Below are positions 42,050 to 51,210 of a DNA stretch of 64,000 nucleotides, piece by piece. Within the stretch, counting starts at the first letter, position 1, and each line of letters opens with the position of its first letter. The translations under genes were made by a program, and so were the position numbers. The notes below the pieces were generated by a model. That model saw nothing but the letters and a program-made list of their open reading frames with translations, was not told the origin of the DNA and made no database searches. This DNA is from YC2-FULL-38-9 sp964629635 (GTDB lineage: Bacteria; Patescibacteriota; Microgenomatia; UBA1406; GWC2-37-13), in NCBI GenBank assembly GCA_964629635.1, contig CAZVQS010000002.1, positions 248,001 to 312,000 of the forward strand. The letters are read 5' to 3'.

Positions 42050-42805
42050 ATGCGCCTCTCGCTTCTCATGATAACCAAAAACTCGGGTTCCCTCCTGGGG
42101 CCGGCTCTTGAATCGGTGAAAGGGCTTGTTGATGAAACGGTTATCGTCGATGGCGGTTCAGCCGACAATACAAAGAATATCGCACAGAAGTTCGGTGCAC
42201 GGATGTATCCGTGGAGCGGCCGGGATCTGGGCGCACAGCGGGCATACGGGCTGGAGCGGTGCCGGGGCGAATGGGTGCTTATGCTTGATGCCGATGAGCG
42301 GATAAGCGCAGAGCTTCGGGAGGAAATCAGACAGATCCCCGGAAAAGACGCCGGATTCAACGGATACCGCATCCCTTACCGCAATCATTTCCTCGGGAAG
42401 CCCATAAGCCATGGCGGGGAAAGTTACCGGATCATGCGGCTTTTCAGACGGTCATGTGCTTCCATTCCGCCGGAGCCGGTCCACGAGCATGTCCGGATAA
42501 CGGGGAAAACAGGAGAGCTTCATAACGCAATATACCATTATTCGTACCGGAGCATCCCGCAGATGTTTGCGAAATTCACGGATTACGCGCATCGGGAGGC
42601 GCAGCGCAAACGGAAAAGCGGCGAACGCGGAGGTGGACTGAAGCTCATCACGTATCCGGTCCACATGTTTTACGCCCGGTACATCAAGGATGAAGGATAC
42701 CGGGACCATTTCTCACGCATCATTCTTGACATGGGTTTTGCGTACATGGAATTCCTCACGTATCTTCTTCTGCTTCTTCAAAAAGGCGAACACGAGAAAA
42801 CCTGA
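42050..42805 (+). CDS. Family 2 glycosyltransferase (WaaE/KdtX-like)
   Basis: This 251-residue GT-A enzyme has MRLSLLMITKNSGSLL and VDETVIVDGGSADNT at the nucleotide-binding N-terminus, then GEWVLMLDADERIS with the metal-binding Asp-x-Asp. HNAIYHYSYRS and an amphipathic C-terminus with hydrophobic stretches suggest membrane association. It resembles the lipopolysaccharide core glucosyltransferase WaaE group and a second copy at 49277. The last 93 bases overlap the 3' end of the convergent YfhO-family gene, an unusually long overlap. Confidence 0.83.
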   Translation: MRLSLLMITKNSGSLLGPALESVKGLVDETVIVDGGSADNTKNIAQKFGARMYPWSGRDLGAQRAYGLERCRGEWVLMLDADERISAELREEIRQIPGKDAGFNGYRIPYRNHFLGKPISHGGESYRIMRLFRRSCASIPPEPVHEHVRITGKTGELHNAIYHYSYRSIPQMFAKFTDYAHREAQRKRKSGERGGGLKLITYPVHMFYARYIKDEGYRDHFSRIILDMGFAYMEFLTYLLLLLQKGEHEKT

Positions 42806-45046
42806 CATATACAGCCAGTTGACGGCACTGATGATTGCACCCGCCCAAACACTTCGCGGTTCATACCGGAAAAGATATTCGGATTGTCCGGCCGGTACCG
42901 GTATGCTCTGGAATATCTTGTATGAGCCAAGGGCGATAAGTTTACCGTCCCGGTATGCGTTCCAGCCCGGATAGGACAGGTTTGTCACGACAAGCGAACC
43001 CTGGACAGGCGTTTCTACGGAAACGGAAAATTCGTTGGGTCCGCGGGGAACAACGGACGCTTTGCCGGTCCGCACGCTGCCGGCATCCAGCACATATGCG
43101 CGCGGATAATTTTCCATATTTTCGTAGACGGTAAAGGACCGGTTAATGCGTTCGTCTTTGAACGCAGCAAGTTTCCGGAATCCCTGGCTCCGTTCGAGTT
43201 CTTTCGCATAGGTTCCAGCGGTTATCGCGTATTTGACTCCCAGCTCGTCGATTTCCGGCGCATCGGGATGGGGAAGGGTAACGCCGGTCGGATCCGCAGT
43301 CCGGGATTTCAGGTACGCGCTGTAGCTTGCGTTTACGATTGAGGCATAACCGCTTATCCCTTCTGCATCCATAAGAACGTTCATGTTCGGCTGGAGCAGA
43401 TCAAGCGCCTTGACAGCCTCGACCGGAAAATAGGAAGGATCCGCAAACGGCGGCTTGGCTCCCGGATCCTGGTACGAAAGGATGCGGTATGTGGAGGTGT
43501 CTTTCCGGAGAATCGTTGTGAGGACATCGGGAATCCTGAGCGTCCGCATGTCCGCGGTGATATAGGTGTTGCCGGCAAAAAGGAGCATATCGGTTGAGAC
43601 AAGCAGGATGAAAACGGATTTCTGGAGCGCGTTCATGCAGGCGCGTTTTTTCGCGAAATAGAGGACCGCCAGAAAAAGCACCAGGATGGAAAACAACACC
43701 GAAAGATTATCGCTCCACAGGTTGAAGATTATCTGCTTGCGCTCCGGCGCGTATGAGAGGAACCGGCTTGCGAATGCGCTTGTTCGTATGCGGTTAAGCG
43801 CCTCCATTGCCGGCAGCACGATATCCTGCGCGTTCGTTTTGAAAAACAGGGAGCCGGCAAGCCCGATCAGGCTTGCGCAGAACGCGGCTACGATTCCGGC
43901 AGTATGTGCGCTCTTTTGTTTCAGGTACCTAAACAGCCCGTCGATCCCGTATCCCGAAAGAACCGCAACGCAAAAGGTGTAGATGATAAGGACCGAGGCG
44001 GGAGAGCGGAACCGCGCGAAAAACGGAAGGAAGTGGAAGGCGGCAAGATACAGGGGAGAATATCTTCCCAGCGCAAGAAGGAGGGATACAAGCGCTGCAA
44101 GCGCAAAAAAGAGGCGCCTGCGTGTGCGTTTTGTCCATACCGCATATACTGCGAGTATGGGGGGGATGACGCCCATGTAGCCGTTGATATCGGAAGTCGC
44201 CCCCCAGGACGTGCCGTCCTTCATCACCCCGAAGAAGTTCGGGAGAATGAGATGGATAAACGATACAAGAGGCGTTCCGCCCGCGGCGTATGCCAGGTCC
44301 TTTGCCGGACGGGTGGCAACCGGCATATATTCAAGAAACGGCAAAAGCTGCACTGCGGACAGAAAAAGGGACGGCACGATGACGTAGAACACCTGGAGCA
44401 CTTTGTCGGTGAGGCTCTGGGGTTTGGAAACGATGTATGCGAACGCAAAGAGAAGGGAGTAGTAGAAATACTGGATATGTCCCCCGAAAAGCATGAGGGA
44501 CAGTACCATCGACGAATACAGCGTAAAGCGCACCCGCTTTGTATCAGCCAGTTTTTCAAGGCATATCATGAGAAGGGGAAGCCAGACGACGGTATTCAGT
44601 ATCGCAGTATTCATGGTATGAGTCATGACCGATCCCGAAAACATGAAAACGACGGAAGCCGTGACGCTGCCCCACCGGGCAAGCTTCATGGTGCGGCCGT
44701 ACCAGTACATAGTGATGCCGGAAAACAGGACCGCAGACACAATTGAATAGGACAGCGCTTTGAACGGTTCAAAAAATGCGTAAAAGAGATTGAAGGGCGA
44801 GAGGAGTCCGAGATTGATGTCCGCCAGAAACGGCGTGCCTGAAAACGTGTAGGGATTCCAGAGGGGAAGGCGTCCCTGCGAAAGCGTCCGGAAAAACAGG
44901 ACCTTGGACGGGAGGTTAATCGTCATGTTATCGCCCGCGAAAAAGACAGCCGGACCGAATAGGACGTCAAAAAAGAACAGGATGCAGAGTACGGAAATAA
45001 AGACAACGGCCAAAAAATCCTCGTTTAACCGCCGGATGATGGACAT
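42713..45046 (-). CDS. YfhO family membrane protein (predicted GT-C glycosyltransferase)
   Basis: This second YfhO-like protein has 777 residues and about twelve membrane segments in its first 480 residues, then an extracytoplasmic domain and a final membrane segment. LPLWNPYTFSGTPFLADIN is the classical YfhO first-loop motif. Near the C-terminus NLSYPGWNAYRDGK is a second hallmark. It probably acts as a flippase-coupled or polyprenyl-phosphate-dependent glycosyltransferase. On the - strand an extended -10 (TGTACAAA, hexamer at 45057-45052) lies 5 bases before ATG 45046. The end of the gene overlaps the GT2 gene above by 93 bases. Confidence 0.82.
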   Translation of the reverse strand: MSIIRRLNEDFLAVVFISVLCILFFFDVLFGPAVFFAGDNMTINLPSKVLFFRTLSQGRLPLWNPYTFSGTPFLADINLGLLSPFNLFYAFFEPFKALSYSIVSAVLFSGITMYWYGRTMKLARWGSVTASVVFMFSGSVMTHTMNTAILNTVVWLPLLMICLEKLADTKRVRFTLYSSMVLSLMLFGGHIQYFYYSLLFAFAYIVSKPQSLTDKVLQVFYVIVPSLFLSAVQLLPFLEYMPVATRPAKDLAYAAGGTPLVSFIHLILPNFFGVMKDGTSWGATSDINGYMGVIPPILAVYAVWTKRTRRRLFFALAALVSLLLALGRYSPLYLAAFHFLPFFARFRSPASVLIIYTFCVAVLSGYGIDGLFRYLKQKSAHTAGIVAAFCASLIGLAGSLFFKTNAQDIVLPAMEALNRIRTSAFASRFLSYAPERKQIIFNLWSDNLSVLFSILVLFLAVLYFAKKRACMNALQKSVFILLVSTDMLLFAGNTYITADMRTLRIPDVLTTILRKDTSTYRILSYQDPGAKPPFADPSYFPVEAVKALDLLQPNMNVLMDAEGISGYASIVNASYSAYLKSRTADPTGVTLPHPDAPEIDELGVKYAITAGTYAKELERSQGFRKLAAFKDERINRSFTVYENMENYPRAYVLDAGSVRTGKASVVPRGPNEFSVSVETPVQGSLVVTNLSYPGWNAYRDGKLIALGSYKIFQSIPVPAGQSEYLFRYEPRSVWAGAIISAVNWLYMSGFLVFAFLKKQKKIREEFHVRKTHVKNDA

Positions 45047-45069
45047 AGCGTTTTGTACAGGGTATTGTA

Positions 45070-45085
45070 TATAATTACTATACGC
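45070..45085 (+). promoter_or_regulatory. -10 candidates in the divergent gap before the GT4 gene
   Basis: TATAAT (45070-45075) and TATACG (45080-45085) face the + strand gene. They could serve a GTG start at 45094 (leaderless) or an ATG at 45133 (with a leader). The gap also carries the - strand promoter of the YfhO gene. Confidence 0.35.
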
Positions 45086-45132
45086 AATTCAACGTGACTT
45101 GTCTTGATAGGATAAGCCGGTTGACCAACATT

Positions 45133-46230
45133 ATGCATCCTGAAACGAACAGTTTACGTATCGGTATAGACGGCGGGGATTTCCATCCGGAAGAGGAAGT
45201 GAGAAGCGGCATTTCCCGGCTTCTCAAATCGTTTGTGCACACTATCCCGGAGCGCGAAATGAAACGTATGGACTGGCGCTATTATCACTTCGGATCCGCA
45301 CGGCAAGACAAAAGCCATAGAGGCACGCTGCGCGTAATCCGACTTCCCGCCCGGTTTTTCTCATCCCTTTTTCTTCCCCTGAGGATGTATCTGGACAAAC
45401 GCAACGTGTATCTGGGGTTTTCAGGCGTTCTGCCCGGACTCGTGCGCATATTGGGGATGAAAAGCATCGTATGCATACATGACCTTGCGTTTTACGATCA
45501 TCCGGACGCGTACCGCGCGCCGGAGCGTATGAAATGGCAGACGGAATACGCGGTTTACGGAGCGGACCGGATCGTCGTGTTTTCGGATCACATACGGAGC
45601 CGGGTGATTGAACGGTTCCCGGGCGTAAAGCCGGAAAAACTCGTGCGCATATATCCCGGGTGCGACCATCTGGGTTCCTCCCGTGCGGGCAGGCCGGAAC
45701 ATCATCCCTACTTCCTGTATGTGGGTGTCATCAAGCCGGCAAAAAACATCGAAATACTCATCCACCGGTTCCACCGGTTTCTCCGATCCGGAGGAAATCC
45801 CGCTTCAAAACTGGTTCTTATCGGTATGCCTGAAACGGAGTACCTGTCAAAACTGCGGGAAACCGCCGTGTTCAAGGCAGTCGCGGGCAATCTGGTGTTT
45901 GTCAGGGAAACGAAAGACCGGGAGCTTGCCTCATGGCTTGAGCATGCAACTGCTCTTCTTAATGTGTCAAAAGAGGAGGGGTTCTGTTACCCGGTCGCCG
46001 AAGCCCTTCATGCGGGTTGCCGCGTTATCGTAAACGGGCTCCCCGTGTACCGGGAATTCGCGCGTGCATACGGTACGGTATCCATATGTCCGGATGAAGC
46101 GTCCTTTGTCGAAGCCATGATTAGGGCCGACTCGGATAAAGCTAAAGGCATACCGCCCCGCAGGGACCTTTCAACGTGGAGCGCGTTTTCGGGAAACATG
46201 ATAAAAGTGATACAATCCCTTGTCCAATGA
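45133..46230 (+). CDS. Family 4 glycosyltransferase
   Basis: This GT-B glycosyltransferase of 365 residues starts MHPETNSLRIGIDGGDFHPE. The second domain shows YFLYVGVIKPAKNIEILI and the retaining GT4 signature LNVSKEEGFCYPVAEALHAG, with the catalytic Glu. IVVFSDHIRSRVIERF precedes the linker. It would add a sugar from a nucleotide donor to a lipid-linked glycan. An in-frame GTG at 45094 would add 13 residues and remains possible. The 3' end overlaps the next gene by 4 bases. Confidence 0.85.
   Translation: MHPETNSLRIGIDGGDFHPEEEVRSGISRLLKSFVHTIPEREMKRMDWRYYHFGSARQDKSHRGTLRVIRLPARFFSSLFLPLRMYLDKRNVYLGFSGVLPGLVRILGMKSIVCIHDLAFYDHPDAYRAPERMKWQTEYAVYGADRIVVFSDHIRSRVIERFPGVKPEKLVRIYPGCDHLGSSRAGRPEHHPYFLYVGVIKPAKNIEILIHRFHRFLRSGGNPASKLVLIGMPETEYLSKLRETAVFKAVAGNLVFVRETKDRELASWLEHATALLNVSKEEGFCYPVAEALHAGCRVIVNGLPVYREFARAYGTVSICPDEASFVEAMIRADSDKAKGIPPRRDLSTWSAFSGNMIKVIQSLVQ
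46211..46216 (+). promoter_or_regulatory. Possible internal -10 element before the GT2-flippase gene
   Basis: TACAAT lies 10 bases before ATG 46227, inside the 3' end of the GT4 gene. It could provide extra transcription within the operon. Confidence 0.3.
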
Positions 46231-48170
46231 AAACCGCAATAATTGTTGTCCTGTACGAGACGCCGGCCGGTGAAGAGCAGCGGTTGCGCAACGAAACGGA
46301 AAAGCTCGGATTCAGGGATATGCGCCTGTTTTTCATCGACAACACGGGAACCGGAAACGGGTATGCCCAGGGAGTGAATCAGGGGTTGCGCCAGGCATCC
46401 GCCTGGGGCGCGGATTATTTCATGGTATGCAATCCGGATATATCGTTTGACGGACTAACTGCGGAAAAAATAATGGGTCCCTCACGGCATTTTGACGTAT
46501 GGGGATTCGCGATGCGTCAGGATAACAAAACCTATTACGGCGGGACGATCGACCGGTGGCGGATGAGCGGCGGACTTAATGCAGTCGCTCCGGATGGGAG
46601 GTACGCACCATGCGATTTCGTTACGGGATCGCTTATGGTTTTTTCGCAAGAGACGCTCGGGAAAATCGGAAATTTTGATGAAAGCTACTTCATGTATTAT
46701 GAGGACACTGATTTCTGTCTGCGCGCGAAACGGGCGGGATTGAAAGTCGGCATCGATGCGAAACATGCCTATACGCATTTTGAAACGTCAAAAGGATCGC
46801 GGGAAAAGGAGTATCTTCTGGCGCGCAACCGTTTGCGGTTCCTTATGAGGTACGGGAGCAGGCTCCAGGTTGCCAGGGAGTTATTGCGGGTACCCCTTAC
46901 GCTTTTTGAGGAGCGCGCCGTTATCGCGTCAAAGGTTTTCAAATCTCCTTTCATCCGCAATTTCCTTTCGCTGAACGCGTCCGCTTTTATCGGAAAAGCG
47001 TTGAGTTTCGTGCTTTTCCTGTTTCTCGTGCGGTATCTGTCGGTCGGGGATTACGGACTCTATACGTTGGTTTGGGCCCATGTGACGATCCTCTCTCCGC
47101 TCGTTGACTTCGGCACGACATCCTATGGCATGATTTACCTGCCGAGGGAACGGGAGAAGCGTATGGTTTCGCTGTTTTCCCTCCGCTTCGCGCTGGCGGC
47201 GGTCGTATTTGTCCTGACCGTGTTTCTTGCATACCTTTTCAGGTATGACACGCAAATCGTGTTTTCGGTATTTCTCGTATCCTTCGTGATTTTCTACAAC
47301 ATGACGTCCGGCATGTATTTCATTCTCACCTCCATAAAGGAACAGATGGTCAAAACGTCCGTTATTTCGGTCGCAACAAATACGCTGATGATCGGCGTCA
47401 TCGTTGCGGTAACATTTTTGACGCGCAGCATAACCGCCGTATTCATGACGGTGGCATTTTTTTACTTTGCATACGCGGCGTTCTATTATTACCTGATACG
47501 AAAGATGGTCCCCCGCATGAAACTCGTATTTGAAGCCGGGGAGTGGAAATCGATCATCCAAAAATCGTACGTTTTTGTTTTGATCAGCCTGTTTGCGGGC
47601 ATCTATTTCAAGATAGACGTGTTTGTACTCAACCTGCTCAAAGGCACGGGCGCCGTCGGCGTGTATTCCTCGGGGTATAAATTCTACGAAGCCATGATCA
47701 TGATCGCCTCAAGCTATAACACGCTTTCGGCCCCGTCATTTTCCAAGGCGGTTGTGCTCCGCCGTCCCTCGCTCAAGTCGAAAGTGGCGAAACATGCGCT
47801 GTTTGTGGGCGGCATCGGACTGGCAGTGGCTTTGGCAACCGCGGTTCTGGGACCGTATCTGCTTCCCGTTATTCTCAAGGGCGGTTACCGTGACGCTACC
47901 GCGGTCGTGCAGGTTGTGATATGGGCGCTGCCTTTTGTCCTCCTCAATTCCGTGCTCCTCAATCTGCTGTACGCATGCGAGCTTTCCCGTATTGCGGTCT
48001 TCCTTTTTGTTTTGGTTTCGATCATGAATGCCATGCTCAACTTTTTCCTGGTTCCCCGTTTTTCCTATTTCGCATCCTCCTATATTACGGTGTTTTCCGA
48101 GGCAGTCAACCTGGCGATATTATCGTTTTTTGTTTTCATACGGCATCGGAGGAGGATCTTCCATGATTAA
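46227..48170 (+). CDS. Fusion of GT2 glycosyltransferase and Wzx-type polysaccharide flippase
   Basis: One frame of 647 residues encodes two modules. Residues 1-235 are a GT2 enzyme of the rhamnosyltransferase type: MKTAIIVVLYETPAG, CNPDISFDG with the Asp-x-Asp-like pair, DFVTGSLMVF and DESYFMYYEDTDFCLRAKRAG. Residues about 245-647 are a polytopic domain with twelve to fourteen membrane segments in the MATE-like fold of Wzx flippases (LNASAFIGKALSFVLFLFLV, IYFKIDVFVLNLLKGTGAVG). The fusion would couple the addition of a sugar with export of the lipid-linked glycan. ATG 46227 overlaps the GT4 stop; no internal stop or frameshift is seen. Confidence 0.88.
   Translation: MKTAIIVVLYETPAGEEQRLRNETEKLGFRDMRLFFIDNTGTGNGYAQGVNQGLRQASAWGADYFMVCNPDISFDGLTAEKIMGPSRHFDVWGFAMRQDNKTYYGGTIDRWRMSGGLNAVAPDGRYAPCDFVTGSLMVFSQETLGKIGNFDESYFMYYEDTDFCLRAKRAGLKVGIDAKHAYTHFETSKGSREKEYLLARNRLRFLMRYGSRLQVARELLRVPLTLFEERAVIASKVFKSPFIRNFLSLNASAFIGKALSFVLFLFLVRYLSVGDYGLYTLVWAHVTILSPLVDFGTTSYGMIYLPREREKRMVSLFSLRFALAAVVFVLTVFLAYLFRYDTQIVFSVFLVSFVIFYNMTSGMYFILTSIKEQMVKTSVISVATNTLMIGVIVAVTFLTRSITAVFMTVAFFYFAYAAFYYYLIRKMVPRMKLVFEAGEWKSIIQKSYVFVLISLFAGIYFKIDVFVLNLLKGTGAVGVYSSGYKFYEAMIMIASSYNTLSAPSFSKAVVLRRPSLKSKVAKHALFVGGIGLAVALATAVLGPYLLPVILKGGYRDATAVVQVVIWALPFVLLNSVLLNLLYACELSRIAVFLFVLVSIMNAMLNFFLVPRFSYFASSYITVFSEAVNLAILSFFVFIRHRRRIFHD
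48148..48156 (+). promoter_or_regulatory. Strong Shine-Dalgarno before the second GT4 gene
   Basis: GGAGGAGGA ends 6 bases before ATG 48163, inside the end of the flippase gene. It decides the start at 48163 against a longer frame from 48028. Confidence 0.7.
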
Positions 48171-49320
48171 TGTCGCGCTCGTGAGGGGCGCATACCTCAA
48201 CGGATTCGAGGGGCAGAATTTCGATATCAGGGAGCAGGGCATACGGCTGACCGGTATTTCTTCCCTGCGGCCGATGGAGGCGAAGCTGCCCTTTCCCGTT
48301 CTACGGCTTCCAAGCATTACCGATTTCTCCGGAGCATCAAACCGCCTGGTGAAAGTCGTGGCAAACCGCACGCTCGGCGACATGCACGTCCTTTTCGGCA
48401 TGGAACGGTATGCGCGTGACTTTGACATATTCCACACGGCGGATCCGCATTATTACTACAGTTATCAGCTCGCAAAACTGCGGAAAACCGGCAGGATAAA
48501 ACGACTGCTTGTCACCTCATGGGAAACCATACCTTTCAACAATGAAAGCGCAGGGCCGAAAAAGCGGTTGAAATACTTTGTGATGGAGCATGCGGACAAG
48601 TTCCTCTGTTATTCGGACCGGGCTGCAGCTTCGCTTCGGGCAGAAGGGGTTAACGGAAAGCGCATCGAAATCATCCGGCTCGGCGTCGATGTCGAACGGT
48701 TCAAACCCGCACATTCCGCTAGAAACGGAAGACCCGTGCTCCTGTTTGTGGGACGGCTTGTTGAAGAGAAGGGGTTAAACGATTTATATACTGCGTTCAA
48801 AACGGTCCGTACGGCGTGGAAAGGGAAACCGCCGGTTCTGCGGATCGTGGGCGACGGTCCGCTCAAACGCGAGCTTTCCGCGCGCATCCGAAAAGACAAG
48901 CTGGAGGAATCGGTGCGCATAGAATCGCACGGATATCGGGAGATGCCGGAAGTATACCGGGAAGCTGATGTGTTCATTCTCCCCTCAATACGGAGCAAAA
49001 CATGGGAGGAGCAATACGGCATGGTTTTGCCCGAGGCGATGGCGTCGGGCCTGCCTGTTGTCGCATACCGGTCCGGAGCGGTGCCGGAGGTTGCGGGGGA
49101 TGCGGCGTTGTACGCACGCGAAGGGGATATCTCAGGCCTTGCACAATCCATTGTAGGCCTTGCATCCGCCAAAGCGCGTACGGAACTTGGTAGAATAGGA
49201 AGAGAGCGTGCCCGGTTCCTGTTTGACAGCAAAAAAACGGCATCCCGGATAGCCGGCTTGTACCGGAAACTTTATTATGAAACTCAGCGCGATAATCCTC
49301 GCAAGAAACGAGGAATCTAA
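48163..49320 (+). CDS. Family 4 glycosyltransferase
   Basis: This 385-residue GT-B enzyme begins MINVALVRGAYLNGFEGQNF. Its second domain has PVLLFVGRLVEEKGLNDLY, LRIVGDGPLKRELSARI and the signature YGMVLPEAMASGLPVVAYRS with the catalytic Glu, all typical of GT4. It overlaps the flippase gene by 8 bases and the next GT2 gene by 44 bases, so it is firmly within the same operon. The donor and acceptor sugars are unknown. Confidence 0.88.
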   Translation: MINVALVRGAYLNGFEGQNFDIREQGIRLTGISSLRPMEAKLPFPVLRLPSITDFSGASNRLVKVVANRTLGDMHVLFGMERYARDFDIFHTADPHYYYSYQLAKLRKTGRIKRLLVTSWETIPFNNESAGPKKRLKYFVMEHADKFLCYSDRAAASLRAEGVNGKRIEIIRLGVDVERFKPAHSARNGRPVLLFVGRLVEEKGLNDLYTAFKTVRTAWKGKPPVLRIVGDGPLKRELSARIRKDKLEESVRIESHGYREMPEVYREADVFILPSIRSKTWEEQYGMVLPEAMASGLPVVAYRSGAVPEVAGDAALYAREGDISGLAQSIVGLASAKARTELGRIGRERARFLFDSKKTASRIAGLYRKLYYETQRDNPRKKRGI

Positions 49321-50053
49321 TATAGGGCGTGCAGTCGCATCCGTTTCCTTCTGCGACGAAATCATTGTCGTGGACGATGAAAGCACGGATGTAACTGCAA
49401 TGCGTGCGCAAGAAACGGGCAAGGGAAAGGTCCGGGTAATCCGGCATGCAAGCGCAGGTGATTTCGCAGCACAGCGGAATTGGGCCATGGAACAGGCAGA
49501 AAACGAGTGGATCCTTTTTATCGATGCGGATGAGGAAGTCACCGGAGAGTTGAAGAACGAAATACTCAACGCTACGCAAAAAGGGGATGGAGTCGCTGCA
49601 TATTATATTAAACGACGTGATTTCTTCTGGGGGAGGGGACTGAAATACGGCGATCTGTGGAGCGCGTACCGGTCCGGCATCATCCGGCTCATGAAAAAGA
49701 AAAGCGGAACCTGGAAGGGAAACGTCCATGAAGTATTCCATCCCGCATCAGGCACATCAGAACGGCTCACATCATACCTCAATCATTACCCGCACCAGAC
49801 GGTTTCTGAGTTTATCCGGGACATAAATAACTATTCGACCATACGCAGCCGTGAACTGACAGACATGGGTGTGCGGTCGGGGATTGCACCGCTCATTGCG
49901 CTGCCTTTCGGCAAATTCGTTTTGAACTATGTATTGAAACTCGGATTCCTTGACGGGGCTGCGGGATTCGCGTACGCGTTCCTTATGAGTTTTCATTCAT
50001 TCCTGGTACGGGCAAAGCTTTACCAGTATCAGGCAATAGATTCAGATTCATGA
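49277..50053 (+). CDS. Family 2 glycosyltransferase (WaaE/KdtX-like)
   Basis: This 258-residue protein is parallel in layout to the enzyme at 42050: MKLSAIILARNEESNIGRA, CDEIIVVDDESTDVTA, NEWILFIDADEEVTGEL with Asp-x-Asp, then LNHYPHQTVSEFIRDINNYS. The C-terminal half is hydrophobic and may sit on the membrane. Its start lies 44 bases inside the preceding GT4 gene, and its stop overlaps the next gene by 4 bases. Confidence 0.87.
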   Translation: MKLSAIILARNEESNIGRAVASVSFCDEIIVVDDESTDVTAMRAQETGKGKVRVIRHASAGDFAAQRNWAMEQAENEWILFIDADEEVTGELKNEILNATQKGDGVAAYYIKRRDFFWGRGLKYGDLWSAYRSGIIRLMKKKSGTWKGNVHEVFHPASGTSERLTSYLNHYPHQTVSEFIRDINNYSTIRSRELTDMGVRSGIAPLIALPFGKFVLNYVLKLGFLDGAAGFAYAFLMSFHSFLVRAKLYQYQAIDSDS

Positions 50054-51210
50054 CAGCCGCTTTGATCATCGCGTTCGAATTCCTGGCGACGCTTCTGTAT
50101 CCGCTCGGACAGCTTACACGCCTGTCATTCCTGAACCAGCAGGTAAACCTGTATGCGTATGAGTTGGCAATGGCGTGCGCGTTTATCCTGCTTATTCTGA
50201 AACTCCGGGTAAAACCTTTTAAGACCCGCATGAGCCGTCCGGCGCTAATACTCATGGGAACGCTTGCCGTATCCTTCCTGCTTTCCATATACCGGTATGA
50301 CGCGTACGAGAATGCGGTGGGGTTCCTGTACTTTGCACGGTTGGGATTTTATCTGTTCCATTTCCTGTATCTTCTTGAGTTCATGCGGAATAACCGCACG
50401 GCAAAACAGTTCCTCGGCCGGGAGCTAGCGGCAACCGTCCTCATCCTCGTCGTTGCTTCCGTTATCCAGTATCTGTTTTATCCGAACCTGCGCAACCTCC
50501 TCTACCAGGGCTGGGATCCGCACCTGTACCGCGTGTTCGCGTTTTTCTTCGAACCGTATCTTGCGGGAGCTGCAATCGGGCTGTCGATCATGTACGTATA
50601 TTTCAGGGGAAACGGATGGGGGAAATTCAAATGGGTTGTGTTGGCGGTTCTTTTTGTCCTTCTCATGCTGACGTTTTCGCGCACCGTCTATGCCGCGGCC
50701 TTCCTGACGTTTACCCTGTACTTTTTGCAGAGAAGAAGCATGAAACGCATTCTTTTGCTTTTTGTTTCGTTTGCCGTTCTCGCGTATCTCATCCCCAAAC
50801 CCGTGGGTGTCGGCGTCCAGCTGCTGCGCACGTTTTCGATAGAAACGCGTCTGAGGAACGCAGGGGAAGGCATAGCCATGTGGATAAAGTCGCCGGTTGC
50901 GGGAGTGGGCTACAACCGCATCCGCTATGCGAAAGCGCATGAAGGTATTACCGGAAAATACGGCATTTCGCATGCCGCCGCGTCCTACCATTCCAGTTTC
51001 GTCACCATGTTGGCGTCCGCTGGAGTCATGGGGTTTCTGGCTTTCGGTTATCTGCTTTTCCGTTTCCTCGGCATTTCAACTCCTTCATTTTTCTATATCC
51101 TGTTTTTGAGTTTGCTTTCGTTGGGAGACAATGCGCTTCTTCACACGTTCATGCTCTATTTTTACCTGAAGCTTCTGGCGTATGAAAGCGCTCAGTCGTC
51201 CTTGGAGTAG
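50050..51210 (+). CDS. O-antigen ligase/polymerase family membrane protein
   Basis: The protein has 386 residues and about ten membrane segments. The Wzy_C-type features are LTFSRTVYAAAFLTFTLYF, then the external loop SPVAGVGYNRIRYAKAHEG and AASYHSSFVTMLASAGVMGF, where the conserved His-containing motif of ligases sits. It is a good candidate for the polymerase or ligase finishing the glycan made by the genes upstream. It shares a 4-base overlap with the GT2 gene and a 19-base convergent overlap with the next gene. Confidence 0.8.
   Translation: MTAALIIAFEFLATLLYPLGQLTRLSFLNQQVNLYAYELAMACAFILLILKLRVKPFKTRMSRPALILMGTLAVSFLLSIYRYDAYENAVGFLYFARLGFYLFHFLYLLEFMRNNRTAKQFLGRELAATVLILVVASVIQYLFYPNLRNLLYQGWDPHLYRVFAFFFEPYLAGAAIGLSIMYVYFRGNGWGKFKWVVLAVLFVLLMLTFSRTVYAAAFLTFTLYFLQRRSMKRILLLFVSFAVLAYLIPKPVGVGVQLLRTFSIETRLRNAGEGIAMWIKSPVAGVGYNRIRYAKAHEGITGKYGISHAAASYHSSFVTMLASAGVMGFLAFGYLLFRFLGISTPSFFYILFLSLLSLGDNALLHTFMLYFYLKLLAYESAQSSLE

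Noticed and set aside
43904..44746. A 280-codon + strand frame inside the YfhO-like gene
   Set aside because: Highly charged, repetitive Arg/Lys/Gly composition without motifs; antisense to a hallmark-bearing YfhO gene.
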